64,000 bases of DNA from Curtobacterium sp. MCPF17_002 (GTDB lineage: Bacteria; Actinomycetota; Actinomycetes; Actinomycetales; Microbacteriaceae): positions 1,922,001 to 1,986,000 of the forward strand of contig NZ_CP126251.1 of NCBI RefSeq assembly GCF_003234115.2, written 5' to 3'. Positions within the stretch are counted from its first letter, which is position 1. The number at the start of each line of letters is the position of its first letter. The notes beneath the pieces are model-generated. The model worked only from the letters and a program-made list of their open reading frames with translations. It searched no databases and was not told the DNA's origin. Below are positions 16,686 to 27,006 of the stretch, piece after piece. Position numbers and translations under genes: made by a program.

Positions 16686-17716
16686 ACGTCCTCGTCCCCG
16701 TCCTCCGCCGCGTCGGCATCGCCGTCCTCACGGTGGTGCTCGCCTCGCTGTTCGTGTTCCTCGCCGTGCAGGCCCTGCCCGGCGACGTCGCGCAGCAGCT
16801 CCTCGGCCAGAACGCCACGCCCGACGCCGTGAAGCAGCTCCGGGAGTCGCTCGGGCTCGACCAGAACGTGTGGCTCCGCTACCTGCAGTGGCTCGGCGGC
16901 GCCGTGCACGGCGACTTCGGCACCTCGCTCGTCAGCGGGGAGCCGGTCGGCCCGACGCTCTTCACCGCGTTCCGGAACAGCATGCTCATCGCCGTCCCCG
17001 CGATGGTCGTCGGCGTGACGGTGTCGCTCACCCTCGGCGTCATCGCCGGCGTCCGCCGCGGCCGTGCGTCCGACCGGGTGATCTCGATCGTCAGCCTCGT
17101 CGTGATGAGCGTGCCGGAGTTCATGGTCGCGACCGTGCTCGTGCTGCTCTTCGCGATCGGCCTGCCGCTGTTCCCCGCCGTCGTCCTGCGGGGGAGCGAC
17201 GCCACCGTCGCGGAGCTCCTGCCGACGATCTGGCTGCCCATCATCGTGCTGACGCTCGCCATGGCCGCCTACATCGTCCGCACCGCACGGTCCTCGACGA
17301 TCGACGTGATGGCGTCGGAGTTCGTCACCACCGCGGAGCTGAAGGGCCTGACGATGCGCCGGGTGGTGTGGAAGCACGCGGTGCCGAGCGCCCTGCTGCC
17401 GACGCTCAACGTCGTCGCGCTCAACGTCGCCTGGCTGCTCGGCGGCGTGGTCGTCGTCGAGAACGTCTTCAACTACCCGGGGATGGGCAAGCTCATGCTC
17501 GAGTCGGTCTTCAACCGCGACCTCCCCACCATCGAGGCCATCGCGCTCCTCAGTGCCGTCGTCTACGTCGTGTGCAACCTGGCGGCCGACCTCGTCGCGC
17601 TCGCGCTCGACCCGAAGCTCCGCACCCGGCAGCGTCGCACGCGGGCCCCGGGACGCACACCGCGCACCCGCGCCGCCGGGACCGCGACCGCCCCGACCCG
17701 GAAGGCCCGCGCATGA
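16682..17716 (+). CDS. ABC transporter permease (DppB type)
   Basis: This 344-residue inner membrane protein has about six transmembrane helices. The N-terminal Pro-Gly-Asp motif (Ala-Leu-Pro-Gly-Asp-Val-Ala) followed by Leu-Arg-Glu-Ser-Leu-Gly-Leu-Asp is typical of DppB/OppB. The cytoplasmic coupling loop Ala-Glu-Leu-Lys-Gly-Leu contacts the ATPase. A basic tail rich in Arg and Thr follows the last helix. The ATG at 16682 overlaps the preceding stop (ATGA), so the start is certain; frames extending further upstream lie inside the binding-protein gene. Confidence 0.95.
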   Translation: MNVLVPVLRRVGIAVLTVVLASLFVFLAVQALPGDVAQQLLGQNATPDAVKQLRESLGLDQNVWLRYLQWLGGAVHGDFGTSLVSGEPVGPTLFTAFRNSMLIAVPAMVVGVTVSLTLGVIAGVRRGRASDRVISIVSLVVMSVPEFMVATVLVLLFAIGLPLFPAVVLRGSDATVAELLPTIWLPIIVLTLAMAAYIVRTARSSTIDVMASEFVTTAELKGLTMRRVVWKHAVPSALLPTLNVVALNVAWLLGGVVVVENVFNYPGMGKLMLESVFNRDLPTIEAIALLSAVVYVVCNLAADLVALALDPKLRTRQRRTRAPGRTPRTRAAGTATAPTRKARA

Positions 17717-18587
17717 CCGCCGTCGCCCCACGCTCACGGAACGTCGTCGGCGCCGCCGTCGCACCGCTCCGGAGCTCCACCGCCCTGAGCATCGGGCTCG
17801 GCCTCATCGCCCTGCACCTGGTCCTCGCGGTGCTCGCCCCGGTGATCGCCGGCCACGACCCCGTCGCGACGAACGCCACCGACGTCCTCGCCGGACCGAC
17901 GTGGACGCACTGGCTCGGCACCGACCAGTACGGCCGCGACATCCTGTCCCGGACCCTCAACGGCGGCCGGTACGCCCTGCTCGTGACCTTCCTCGCGACC
18001 ACCATCGCGGTCGCCGTCGGAACGGTCCTCGGGTGCATCACGGCGTACGCCGACAACTGGTTCGACGAGGTCGTCATGCGCGTCGTCGACGCCCTGCTCA
18101 GCGTACCGTCGATCCTCGCCCTGCTCGTCGTCGTGACCGTGTTCGACGCCGGCCTCTGGGTGATCGTCCTCGCCGTCACGATCGTCTACGCCCCCGCGGT
18201 GACCCGGGTCTTCCGCGGTGCCGCCCGGAGCGTGATCACCCAGGACTACGTCACCGCGGCGCGTGCCCGGGGCGAGCGCGGCCTGTCGATCGTGTTCCGC
18301 GAGATCCTGCCGAACGTGCTCGACGTCGTCCTCGTCGAGTACGCGATGCGGGCGTCGTGGATCGTGCTGCTCGTCGCCTCGCTGTCGTTCCTCGGCTTCG
18401 GCGCGAACCCGCCGACGCCGGACTGGGGCCTGATGGTGCAGGAGAACCGCACCGCCCTGACCGTCGTGCCGCTCGGGACGCTCGCGCCGATCGTGGCGCT
18501 CGCGACCCTCGTCGTCGGTCTCAACCTGGCCGCGGACGGCCTGTCCAAGTCGCTCGGCGTCGACCGGGCCAAGCAGGGAGTCTCCGC

Positions 18588-18591
<4 letters not shown>
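17713..18591 (+). CDS. ABC transporter permease (DppC type)
   Basis: This 292-residue second membrane subunit has the DppC signature His-Trp-Leu-Gly-Thr-Asp-Gln-Tyr-Gly-Arg-Asp-Ile-Leu-Ser-Arg after the first helix. It has an EAA-type loop (Tyr-Val-Thr-Ala-Ala-Arg-Ala-Arg-Gly-Glu-Arg) and the conserved Ser-Phe-Leu-Gly-Phe-Gly-Ala-Asn-Pro-Pro-Thr-Pro-Asp-Trp-Gly. It pairs with the DppB-type subunit to form the channel. ATGA overlaps couple it to its neighbours on both sides. Confidence 0.95.
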
Positions 18592-20320
<1,729 letters not shown>

Positions 20321-20324
<4 letters not shown>

Positions 20325-22372
20325 GTTCGGACCGCCTGACGGGGATCGGACCCACCGATTCGCTGCCTGCCGGTGTGCACGTCCGCGACGAGTGGATCCC
20401 GATGCCCGACGGCGTCCGGCTGCACACCCGGATCTGGTCGCCCGTGACGGCGTCCCCGACCGCGCCCGTCCCCGTCCTGCTCGAGTACCTGCCGTACCGG
20501 CTCGACGACTGGACGGCGCCACGCGACTCCGAACGGCATCCCTGGTACGCCGCGCACGGGTACGCCTCGGTCCGGGTGGACATCCGCGGGACCGGGTCCT
20601 CGGACGGGTCCTTCGACGACGAGTACAGCGAGCAGGAACTCCGCGACGGCGAGGCCGTGATCGCCTGGCTGGCGGCGCAGGAGTGGTCGACCGGGAACGT
20701 CGGGATGTTCGGCATCTCGTGGGGCGGCTTCAACGCGCTGCAGCTCGCGGCGCGGGCCCCGGCGGCACTCAAGGCCATCGTCACGGTGTGCTCCACCGAC
20801 GACCGGTACGACAACGACGTGCACTACGTCGGCGGCGCGGTCCTCGGGATCGACATGGCGGCGTGGGGCGCGACGATGTTCGCGTTCAACTCGCGGCCAC
20901 CGCGGCCCGAGGTCGTCGGGCCGGCGTGGGTGTCGCAGTGGCGCTCCCGCCTGGAGTCGAACCGCCCGATGACCCCCGTGTGGCTGTCGCACCAGGAGCG
21001 CGACGACTACTGGCGGCACGGCAGCGCCGCCGAGGACTCCGAGAACATCAGCGCGGCGGTGCTCGCCGTCGGCGGGTGGGCCGACCCCTACCGCGACGCC
21101 GTGCTCCGGCTCGTCTCCAACGTGCCGGCACCCGTCAAGGGCATCGTCGGGCCGTGGTCGCACCAGTACCCGGACCGCGGGCTCGCCCCGGGGCCGTCGA
21201 TCGGGTTCCTGCAGGAGACGCTGCGGTGGTGGGACCGGTGGCTGCGCGGCGAGGACACCGGCGTGGAGCGTGAACCGGCGCTCCGGGCCTGGATCAACGA
21301 GGGCGAGCCGCCCGCCACCCACTACGAGTCGCGCCGGGGTCGGTGGGTCGGTGCCGAGGCGTGGCCGTCGACCGCCACCGCCGATCGCACGCTCGCACTG
21401 GACACGCTCCGGGGTGGGGCGGACGGGAACGTCGTCGTCCGGTCGCCGCAGCACACCGGTGCCGACGCCGGACGCTTCTTCCCGTTCGGCAACGCCACCG
21501 ACCTGCCGCCGGACCAGCGGGCGGAGGACGGGCGGTCGGTGTGCTTCGACCTGCCGGTCGACGGGGCGCTGGACGTGCTCGGCAACGTGCTCGTGCGGCT
21601 CGCCGTGACGAGCGACCAGCCCCGGGCCACCGTCACCGTGCGGCTCTGCGACGTCGCACCCGACGGGTCCTCGACCCTCGTCACCCGGGGTGTGCTGAAC
21701 GCCGCGAAGCGCGACGGGATGGACCGGAACGACCCGCTCGAGCCCGGGGTCCCCACCGTGCTGTCGGTCCGGCTCGTCTCGACCGGTCACCGGTTCGCCG
21801 CCGGACACCGGCTGCGCATCGCCGTGTCGTCGTCGTACTGGCCGTGGGTCTGGCCGCACGGCACCGCGGCGACGGTGACGATCGACCCTGCCGCGTCGTC
21901 GGTCTCCCTACCCGTGTGGACCCGTGACACCGACGACGGCGTGCGCTTCGACGAGCCGGAACGGTCCACGCCGCTGGCCGTCGAGCGCGTGGCCCCGGCC
22001 GAGGTGCTCCCGCAGCGGACCGTCACGCACGACGTCGAGACGGGGGAGTGGACGCTCGACGTCGACCCCGGGTACGGCGGCGGACGGGTGTACCCGGACG
22101 GGCTCGTGTTCACCGAGGACGCCCGCGAGACCTACCGCATCCGGCAGGACGACCCGACCTCCGCGCGGGCGTCGTCGCGCTGGTCGATCGGCCTCGAGCA
22201 GCCCTCGTGGCGTGCCCGGGTCGAGACCGAGTCCGAGGTCACCGCCGACGCCGAGACCTTCCACCTCGTGAACACCGTGCGTGCCTGGGCACGCGACGGC
22301 GGACCGGAGACGCCGGAGACCCTCGTCGCCGAGCACACCTTCGTCGACGACGTGCCGAGGACCTCGGCGTGA
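20321..22372 (+). CDS. CocE/NonD-family (X-Pro dipeptidyl-peptidase-like) hydrolase
   Basis: This 683-residue serine hydrolase has the peptidase S15/CocE architecture. The alpha/beta core carries the nucleophile in Gly-Ile-Ser-Trp-Gly-Gly and the oxyanion-type Leu-Pro-Tyr-Arg ... Asp-Ile-Arg-Gly-Thr-Gly. A His in Gly-Pro-Trp-Ser-His completes the triad, and a C-terminal jelly-roll (XPD_C) domain follows. It has no signal peptide, so it acts on imported material. Placed fifth in a peptide-type uptake operon and coupled by ATGA, it probably cleaves the imported compound, an acylated amino acid, peptide or ester; the actual substrate is unknown. Confidence 0.92.
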
Positions 22373-23049
22373 GCGGTCGCGGCGCAGCCGGGGCCGGGCC
22401 GACGGCCGGTGCGAGCCGTGTCCGGCAGCGTCCGGAGGTCCGGCGCGCGATGATCGTCGACGCCGCCCGTGCCGTCATCGTCCGGCAGGGCGTCGGGGCG
22501 ACCGGCCTCCGGGACATCGCCGCGGCGGCGGACGTCTCCGTCGGCACGGTGACGTACCACTTCGGCAGCGTCGCGGAGATCCTCAACGAGGTCGTGGTCC
22601 TCGAGACCGAACGCTTCTACGGGGCGATCGTCGCCACCGTCGACGCCGAGCCCGACCCCGTCGCGGCGCTCCGGATGCTCGTCGCCCCGCTCTTCGGCGA
22701 CACCGAACAGGTCCGGCAGCACTGGCGGATCTGGTCGGACTACTGGACCGCGGTGGTGCGACGGCCGGAGGTCGCCGCCGAGTACGCCGAGCGGATCCGA
22801 GTCTGGGAGGCCTGCCTCGTCCGGGTGGTCCGGCGCGGCACGGCATCCGGCGAGTTCACGCCGGCGGAGCCCCCCGAGGTCGTGGCGCTCAAGCTCGCGG
22901 CGTACAGCGACGGTGTGGCGACGCAGATCGCGCAGGGTGTGCCCGCGCTGACGAACACCGTCGCGCTGACCTGGATGTGGACGTTCCTCGCGCACGAACT
23001 CGGTGTGCCGGCTGCGCGTATCGGGGGAACGGGCCCCGACCCCTTGTGA
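22369..23049 (+). CDS. TetR/AcrR-family regulator
   Basis: This 226-residue protein has a clear TetR helix-turn-helix: Ala-Ala-Ala-Ala-Asp-Val-Ser-Val-Gly-Thr-Val-Thr-Tyr-His-Phe-Gly-Ser. It is preceded by a basic extension and followed by a helical ligand domain. The GTG start at 22369 overlaps the hydrolase stop (GTGA), so it is the last gene of the uptake operon. It very likely represses the operon through the palindrome at 15046-15063 until the imported compound or its product binds; this is inference. A longer upstream frame lies within the hydrolase gene and is rejected. Confidence 0.92.
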   Translation: MSGRGAAGAGPTAGASRVRQRPEVRRAMIVDAARAVIVRQGVGATGLRDIAAAADVSVGTVTYHFGSVAEILNEVVVLETERFYGAIVATVDAEPDPVAALRMLVAPLFGDTEQVRQHWRIWSDYWTAVVRRPEVAAEYAERIRVWEACLVRVVRRGTASGEFTPAEPPEVVALKLAAYSDGVATQIAQGVPALTNTVALTWMWTFLAHELGVPAARIGGTGPDPL

Positions 23050-23052
23050 TGA

Positions 23053-23072
23053 GGTAAGGCTTCCCTTACCGT
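23053..23072 (+). promoter_or_regulatory. Iron-box-like palindrome on the promoter of the SIP gene
   Basis: GGTAAGG-CTTC-CCTTACC (23053-23070) has perfect 7-base arms. Starting two bases earlier, the site matches the DtxR/IdeR/DmdR consensus (TTAGGTTAGGCTcACCTAA) at about 14 of 19 positions. A -10-like TACCGT (23067-23072) overlaps it, six bases before the ATG at 23079, so bound repressor would block a leaderless transcript. Confidence 0.6.
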
Positions 23073-23078
23073 TGCCGT

Positions 23079-23492
23079 ATGGCACGGACCCGGCGACAGC
23101 CCAGCGAACGCATCCTCCTCGCCGGCGGCGTCGACGACCTGCCGGAGATCTCCCGCATGCTCGAGGACCTCCCCGCGAACGCGTACGGCCAGGTCTTCGT
23201 CGAGGTCGCCCTGCAGGAGCAGGTCCGTTCGCTGCCCGCACCACCGCGAGTGACCGTCAGCTGGCTCGTCCGCAGCGCTCGTGCATCAGTCGTCGCGCCG
23301 CTGGTCTTCGCCGACCACGGTGAAGCACTCGCCGCCGCCGTCACCGGCTGGGCCTCCGAGTGGTGCGTCGCCGACTGTGAGCCGCGCACGACCGTGTGGA
23401 TCGGGCTCGCCGAGAACCCCTGGGTCGAGCGTGCGCGGTCCATCGTGCAGATCGAGCTCTCGGGCGCGGGCTTCGACACCCTCGTCGGCTGA
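23079..23492 (+). CDS. SIP (siderophore-interacting protein) domain protein
   Basis: This 137-residue protein matches only the C-terminal half of siderophore-interacting flavin reductases. It has Ile-Leu-Leu-Ala-Gly-Gly-Val-Asp-Asp-Leu-Pro-Glu-Ile-Ser-Arg-Met-Leu-Glu near the N terminus, then Ala-Tyr-Gly-Gln-Val-Phe-Val-Glu-Val. It lacks the FAD-binding domain of full-length ferric-siderophore reductases, so it may be a stand-alone partner. The iron-box-like palindrome on its promoter and the Dps gene downstream fit a role in iron handling. The start ATG 23079 is probably leaderless. Confidence 0.82.
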   Translation: MARTRRQPSERILLAGGVDDLPEISRMLEDLPANAYGQVFVEVALQEQVRSLPAPPRVTVSWLVRSARASVVAPLVFADHGEALAAAVTGWASEWCVADCEPRTTVWIGLAENPWVERARSIVQIELSGAGFDTLVG

Positions 23493-23514
23493 ACTCCGGA
23501 CGCGCTGGGCTGGG

Positions 23515-23533
23515 TAAGGTCAGCCTCTGCTTC
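23515..23533 (+). promoter_or_regulatory. Possible iron box upstream of the Dps gene
   Basis: TAAGGTCAGCCT (23515-23526) matches the left part of the DtxR-type consensus (TTAGGTTAGCCT) at 10 of 12 positions; the right half is weak. It lies 113 bases before the Dps start. Control of dps by iron regulators is known in actinobacteria; here it is inferred. Confidence 0.4.
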
Positions 23534-23638
23534 CTTGCGGCATACAAAAGAACCGGGCACTGTTGTCACCATCGGTTGCACTCCGCAGGCCAGGACAGGT
23601 CAGGCGGATCGGTGTAGCCACGAGGTAGGAGGAAGCAC

Positions 23639-24193
23639 ATGACCACGCAGAGCACCACCACCCAGGGCACCACCACCGAGGGCACCACCACGCAGGGCTC
23701 GACGCAGTCCGGCACCACGACCACCACGTCGCCGTTCTCGACGACGCCGGAGCTCGCGGCCGGGGTGGCGCAGTTCCTCGCCCCCGTCGTCATCGACCTC
23801 GAGGCGCTCGTCGTCAACGGCAAGCAGGCGCACTGGCACGTCCGCGGCCGCAACTTCGTCGGCGTGCACGAACTCCTCGACACCATCGTCGAGCACGCCC
23901 AGGACTGGGCCGACCTCGCCGCGGAGCGCATCGTCGCCCTCGGCCTGCCGGTCGACTCGCGCGTCGCCACCGTCGCGGCGAACACCACCATCCCGCCGCT
24001 GTCCGAGGGCTTCCAGAACTCCGACGTCACCATCACCGAGGTGATCGCCGAGATCGACGCCGCGCTCCTGCAGGTCCGACGCGCCGTCGAGGGTCTCGAC
24101 GAGGTCGACCTCAACAGTCAGGACGTCGTCATCGAGATCGAGCGCGGTCTCACCAAGGACCGCTGGTTCCTGCAGGCGCACCTCGCCGCCTGA
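23639..24193 (+). CDS. dps: Dps-family DNA-protection/ferritin-like protein
   Basis: This 184-residue protein has a Dps core from about residue 35: the ferroxidase segment Asn-Gly-Lys-Gln-Ala-His-Trp-His-Val-Arg-Gly, then His-Glu-Leu-Leu-Asp and Asp-Trp-Ala-Asp-Leu-Ala-Ala-Glu-Arg. The C terminus Asp-Arg-Trp-Phe-Leu-Gln-Ala-His-Leu is typical. Dps forms a 12-subunit shell that oxidises and stores iron with peroxide and protects DNA. The first 30 residues are a Thr/Gln/Ser/Gly-rich tail made of repeated TTTQG-type units, in place of the usual Lys-rich tail. ATG 23639 has GGTAGGAGG just upstream. Confidence 0.93.
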   Translation: MTTQSTTTQGTTTEGTTTQGSTQSGTTTTTSPFSTTPELAAGVAQFLAPVVIDLEALVVNGKQAHWHVRGRNFVGVHELLDTIVEHAQDWADLAAERIVALGLPVDSRVATVAANTTIPPLSEGFQNSDVTITEVIAEIDAALLQVRRAVEGLDEVDLNSQDVVIEIERGLTKDRWFLQAHLAA

Positions 24194-24210
24194 GACGCGA
24201 CCACACCTCG

Positions 24211-24248
24211 ACGGGAGGCGCGGTGCCAGCCGGCACCGCGCCTCCCGT
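24211..24248 (+). terminator. Strong hairpin after dps
   Basis: A perfect 17-base stem (24211-24227 against 24232-24248) with an AGCC loop has the core GGAGGCGCGGTGCC. It starts 18 bases after the dps stop. A related hairpin ends the SDR gene at 34.6 kb. Confidence 0.85.
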
Positions 24249-24297
24249 CTGTCTGCCGGCCGTCCGTCCGTCCGTCCGCGGTCGAAACATGGACACG

Positions 24298-24440
24298 CAT
24301 CTTGCGACACCGCACTCGTCGATCGACGCGTGGATCGTCGGAGCATGCGCACGCACGTGATGCGTGTGCATCTTGCGACACCGCACTCGTCGATCGACCC
24401 GTGGATCGTCGGAGCATGCGCACGCACCTGATGCGTGTGC
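24298..24440. repeat. 71-base tandem repeat, two copies plus a partial third
   Basis: The unit begins GCATCTTGCGACACCGCACT at 24298 and recurs 71 bases later at 24369, with only two differences seen. A third, diverged start (GTGCATCGCGCGACA) follows at about 24437. Each unit ends in a near-palindrome ATGCGCACGCA-cgtga-TGCGTGTGCAT. No reading frame is conserved between copies. Confidence 0.85.
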
Positions 24441-24477
24441 ATCGCGCGACAGCCCCGCTGACGCCCGCTCGCACCAC

Positions 24478-24506
24478 GTTCACCTGACCGACGCCACCGG
24501 TTCACC
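24478..24506 (+). promoter_or_regulatory. PHO-box-like direct repeat upstream of the alkaline phosphatase
   Basis: GTTCACC occurs at 24478-24484 and again at 24500-24506, exactly 22 bases apart. PhoP boxes of actinobacteria are built from 11-base direct repeats starting GTTCACC or similar, so the spacing equals two units. The site ends 69 bases before the start codon. PhoP control is inferred. Confidence 0.55.
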
Positions 24507-24575
24507 AGCCTGTACCCCCGCACAGCCATCCTCGGATGGCACCCGTTCGGGGGCACAGACGAGGGGAACCACGTA

Positions 24576-26312
24576 ATGCAGCACACTCCCAAGCGCCGCC
24601 GTGCAGCGCTCGCACTCGGCGCCGCGCTCATCGCCGGCGCCATCGCACTGCCGGGAGCCGCCGCGGCCGTCGGGCAGCTCGCGCTGCACCAGCACGGCGG
24701 CGCGCAGCGTGCGGCCGGCGACCAGACGCAGGCCGTCCGCAAGGCGATCAAGAACGCCAACGCGAAGAACGTCATCCTGCTCATCGGCGACGGGATGGGC
24801 GACTCCGAGATCACCATCGCGCGGAACTACCAGTACGGGGCCGAGGGACGGCTGCCGGGCCTCGACGCCCTGCCGCTGACCGGCTCGTACACGACGTACT
24901 CGCTCTACAAGGACGGCACGAACAAGGGCAAGCCGGACTTCGTCACCGACTCCGCGGCATCGGGCAGCGCCTGGGCGACCGGCACGAAGACGTACGACGG
25001 CGCGATCTCGGTCGACATCGACGGCAAGCCCCAGCAGACGCTCCTCGAGCTGGCGAAGGCGAACGGCCTCCGCACCGGCGACGTCTCGACGGCCGAGATC
25101 CAGGACGCCACCCCGGCTGTGCAGGTCGCGCACGTCGGCTCCCGCTCCTGCTACGGCCCGGACACCGCCGCGTGCGGCACCGACGCGCTGCAGAACGGCG
25201 GTCTCGGCTCGATCAGCGAGCAGCTGCTCGACGCCCGACCGGACGTCACCCTCGGCGGCGGCTCGGCGAGCTTCCAGCAGACCGCCAAGGCCGGCCAGTG
25301 GCAGGGCGACACGCTCTTCGACCAGGCCTCGCAGCGCGGGTACCAGGTCGTGTCCGACGCGGCCGGCCTCGAGGACGTCCGCAAGGCCGACCAGCGGCAG
25401 CCGCTCCTCGGGCTCTTCACGCCGGGGAACTTCCCGACCCGGTACGCGCCCACCACCGCGACCGTGGGCGGAGCCGACCAGGCACCCGTGACCTGCACGC
25501 CGAACCCGGCGCGGCTCGACACCGGGCTCTCGCTGGCCTCGCTGACGAACAAGTCGATCAACCTGCTCGACCGCGGCAAGAACGGCAAGAACGGCGAGAA
25601 CAGCAAGAACGGCGGGAACAGCAAGAACGGGAAGAACGGCAAGGGCTTCTTCCTCCAGGTCGAGGGCGCGAGCATCGACAAGCAGGACCACGCCGCCGAC
25701 GCCTGCGGGCAGATCGGTGAGACGATCGACTTCGACGAGGCCGTGCAGTCCGCACTCGCGTTCGCGAAGCAGGACGGCAACACGCTCGTCATCGCGACCG
25801 CCGACCACGCCCACTCGAGCCAGATCGTCGACAACACGCCGCCGGCCTCGCTCTCCACGGCACTCCTCACGGCCGACGGCACCACGATGAAGGTCTCGTA
25901 CGGCACCGCCGCCGCCGGCGCCTCGCAGCAGCACACCGGCACCCAGGTGCGGATCGCCGGGTACGGTCCCGGCGCCGCGAACGTCGTCGGCCTGACCGAC
26001 CAGACGGACACCTTCTCCACGATGTCCGAGGCACTGCGCCTCGGCGGCGACCTCGCCGCGCTGAGCCGCGGCGCCCGCGTCGACCTGTCGGTCGGGGCCC
26101 CGCGTCCGGGGCAGCGGGTGACCCTGACCGGGTCGGAGTTCGCCGGTGACCGTCAGGTCCGGGTCACGGTGGGTTCGACCGACCTCGGCACGGTGGACGT
26201 CATCGACGGCACGGCATCGGTGCGGTGGAAGGCCGTCGCCGGCAAGGCCACGGTGACCTTCACGGGTGTGCAGTCCGGCAAGCAGGCGGCGAAGCAGGTC
26301 CGGGTCCGCTAG
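24576..26312 (+). CDS. Secreted alkaline phosphatase
   Basis: This 578-residue PhoA-type enzyme has a Sec signal peptide with Arg-Arg-Arg and a helix ending Ala-Ala-Ala-Ala. The metal/catalytic set is present: Leu-Ile-Gly-Asp-Gly-Met-Gly-Asp, the nucleophile in Val-Thr-Asp-Ser-Ala-Ala-Ser, [11 protein letters not shown] and Ala-Thr-Ala-Asp-His-Ala-His-Ser. It releases phosphate from organic esters outside the cell. Between residues about 330 and 350 is an Asn/Lys/Gly-rich insert of repeated Lys-Asn-Gly units. The last 80 residues look like a small beta domain. ATG 24576 has GAGGGG upstream, and a PHO-box-like site precedes it. Confidence 0.94.
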   Translation: MQHTPKRRRAALALGAALIAGAIALPGAAAAVGQLALHQHGGAQRAAGDQTQAVRKAIKNANAKNVILLIGDGMGDSEITIARNYQYGAEGRLPGLDALPLTGSYTTYSLYKDGTNKGKPDFVTDSAASGSAWATGTKTYDGAISVDIDGKPQQTLLELAKANGLRTGDVSTAEIQDATPAVQVAHVGSRSCYGPDTAACGTDALQNGGLGSISEQLLDARPDVTLGGGSASFQQTAKAGQWQGDTLFDQASQRGYQVVSDAAGLEDVRKADQRQPLLGLFTPGNFPTRYAPTTATVGGADQAPVTCTPNPARLDTGLSLASLTNKSINLLDRGKNGKNGENSKNGGNSKNGKNGKGFFLQVEGASIDKQDHAADACGQIGETIDFDEAVQSALAFAKQDGNTLVIATADHAHSSQIVDNTPPASLSTALLTADGTTMKVSYGTAAAGASQQHTGTQVRIAGYGPGAANVVGLTDQTDTFSTMSEALRLGGDLAALSRGARVDLSVGAPRPGQRVTLTGSEFAGDRQVRVTVGSTDLGTVDVIDGTASVRWKAVAGKATVTFTGVQSGKQAAKQVRVR

Positions 26313-26326
26313 TCCCGACCGCTCGC

Positions 26327-26370
26327 ACCGGCCTGGTCGCCCCGCCTCAGGAGGGGGTGACCAGGCCGGT
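26327..26370. terminator. Bidirectional hairpin between convergent genes
   Basis: ACCGGCCTGGTC (26327-26338) pairs with GACCAGGCCGGT (26359-26370). The loop includes the stop codon of the minus-strand response regulator gene, and the right arm is in its last codons. It serves the alkaline phosphatase transcript and possibly both. Confidence 0.6.
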
Positions 26371-27006
26371 CTCGTACGCCAGCACCACGGCGTGCACGCG
26401 GTCCCGCAGCTGCAACTTCGCGAGGACCCGCCCGACGTGCGTCTTCACGGTCTGCTCCGCGATGAAGAGCTCCGCGGCGATCTCGCCGTTCGACCGCCCC
26501 CGCGCCATGAGCAGGAACACGTCGCGCTCCCGGTCGGTGAGCACGTCGATGACCTCGGTGCGCGGGGCGGCGGGCGGCGGTCCGGCCACGAACGCCTCGA
26601 CGAGGTGCCGGGTCACCCGCGGCGCGAGCAGCGAGTCGCCCTCCGCGACGGTCCGGACGGCCTGCACGAGTTCCGCCGCGCTGGCGTCCTTGAGCAGGAA
26701 CCCGCTCGCCCCGGCCCGCAGCGCGTCGAACACGTAGTCGTCGATGTCGAAGGTCGTCAGCATCACGACGCGCACGGGCCGTTCCGCGGGTGCTGCGGTG
26801 ATCCGTCGGGTCGCCTCGATCCCGTCGAGCTCCGGCATCCGCACGTCCATCAGGATCACGTCCGGCTGCAGACGGATCGCCATGGCGACCGCGTCGGCTC
26901 CGTTCACGGCCTCACCCACGACCTCGACGTCGTCCTGGGCCTGGAGGATCGCCCGCAGTCCCATGCGGAACATCTGCTGGTCGTCGACCACCATCACACG
27001 CGTCAT
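26347..27006 (-). CDS. NarL/LuxR-type response regulator
   Basis: This 219-residue protein has a receiver domain with Val-Val-Asp-Asp-Gln, the phospho-acceptor in Leu-Met-Asp-Val-Arg-Met-Pro and Phe-Leu-Leu-Lys-Asp. A LuxR-type helix-turn-helix follows: Leu-Thr-Asp-Arg-Glu-Arg-Asp-Val-Phe-Leu-Leu ... Ile-Ala-Glu-Gln-Thr-Val-Lys-Thr-His-Val. It receives phosphate from the histidine kinase encoded directly upstream, with which it shares an ATGA overlap at 27003-27006. The signal and targets are unknown. The much longer in-frame extension upstream is a GC-driven shadow of the kinase gene. Confidence 0.95.
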   Translation of the reverse strand: MTRVMVVDDQQMFRMGLRAILQAQDDVEVVGEAVNGADAVAMAIRLQPDVILMDVRMPELDGIEATRRITAAPAERPVRVVMLTTFDIDDYVFDALRAGASGFLLKDASAAELVQAVRTVAEGDSLLAPRVTRHLVEAFVAGPPPAAPRTEVIDVLTDRERDVFLLMARGRSNGEIAAELFIAEQTVKTHVGRVLAKLQLRDRVHAVVLAYETGLVTPS

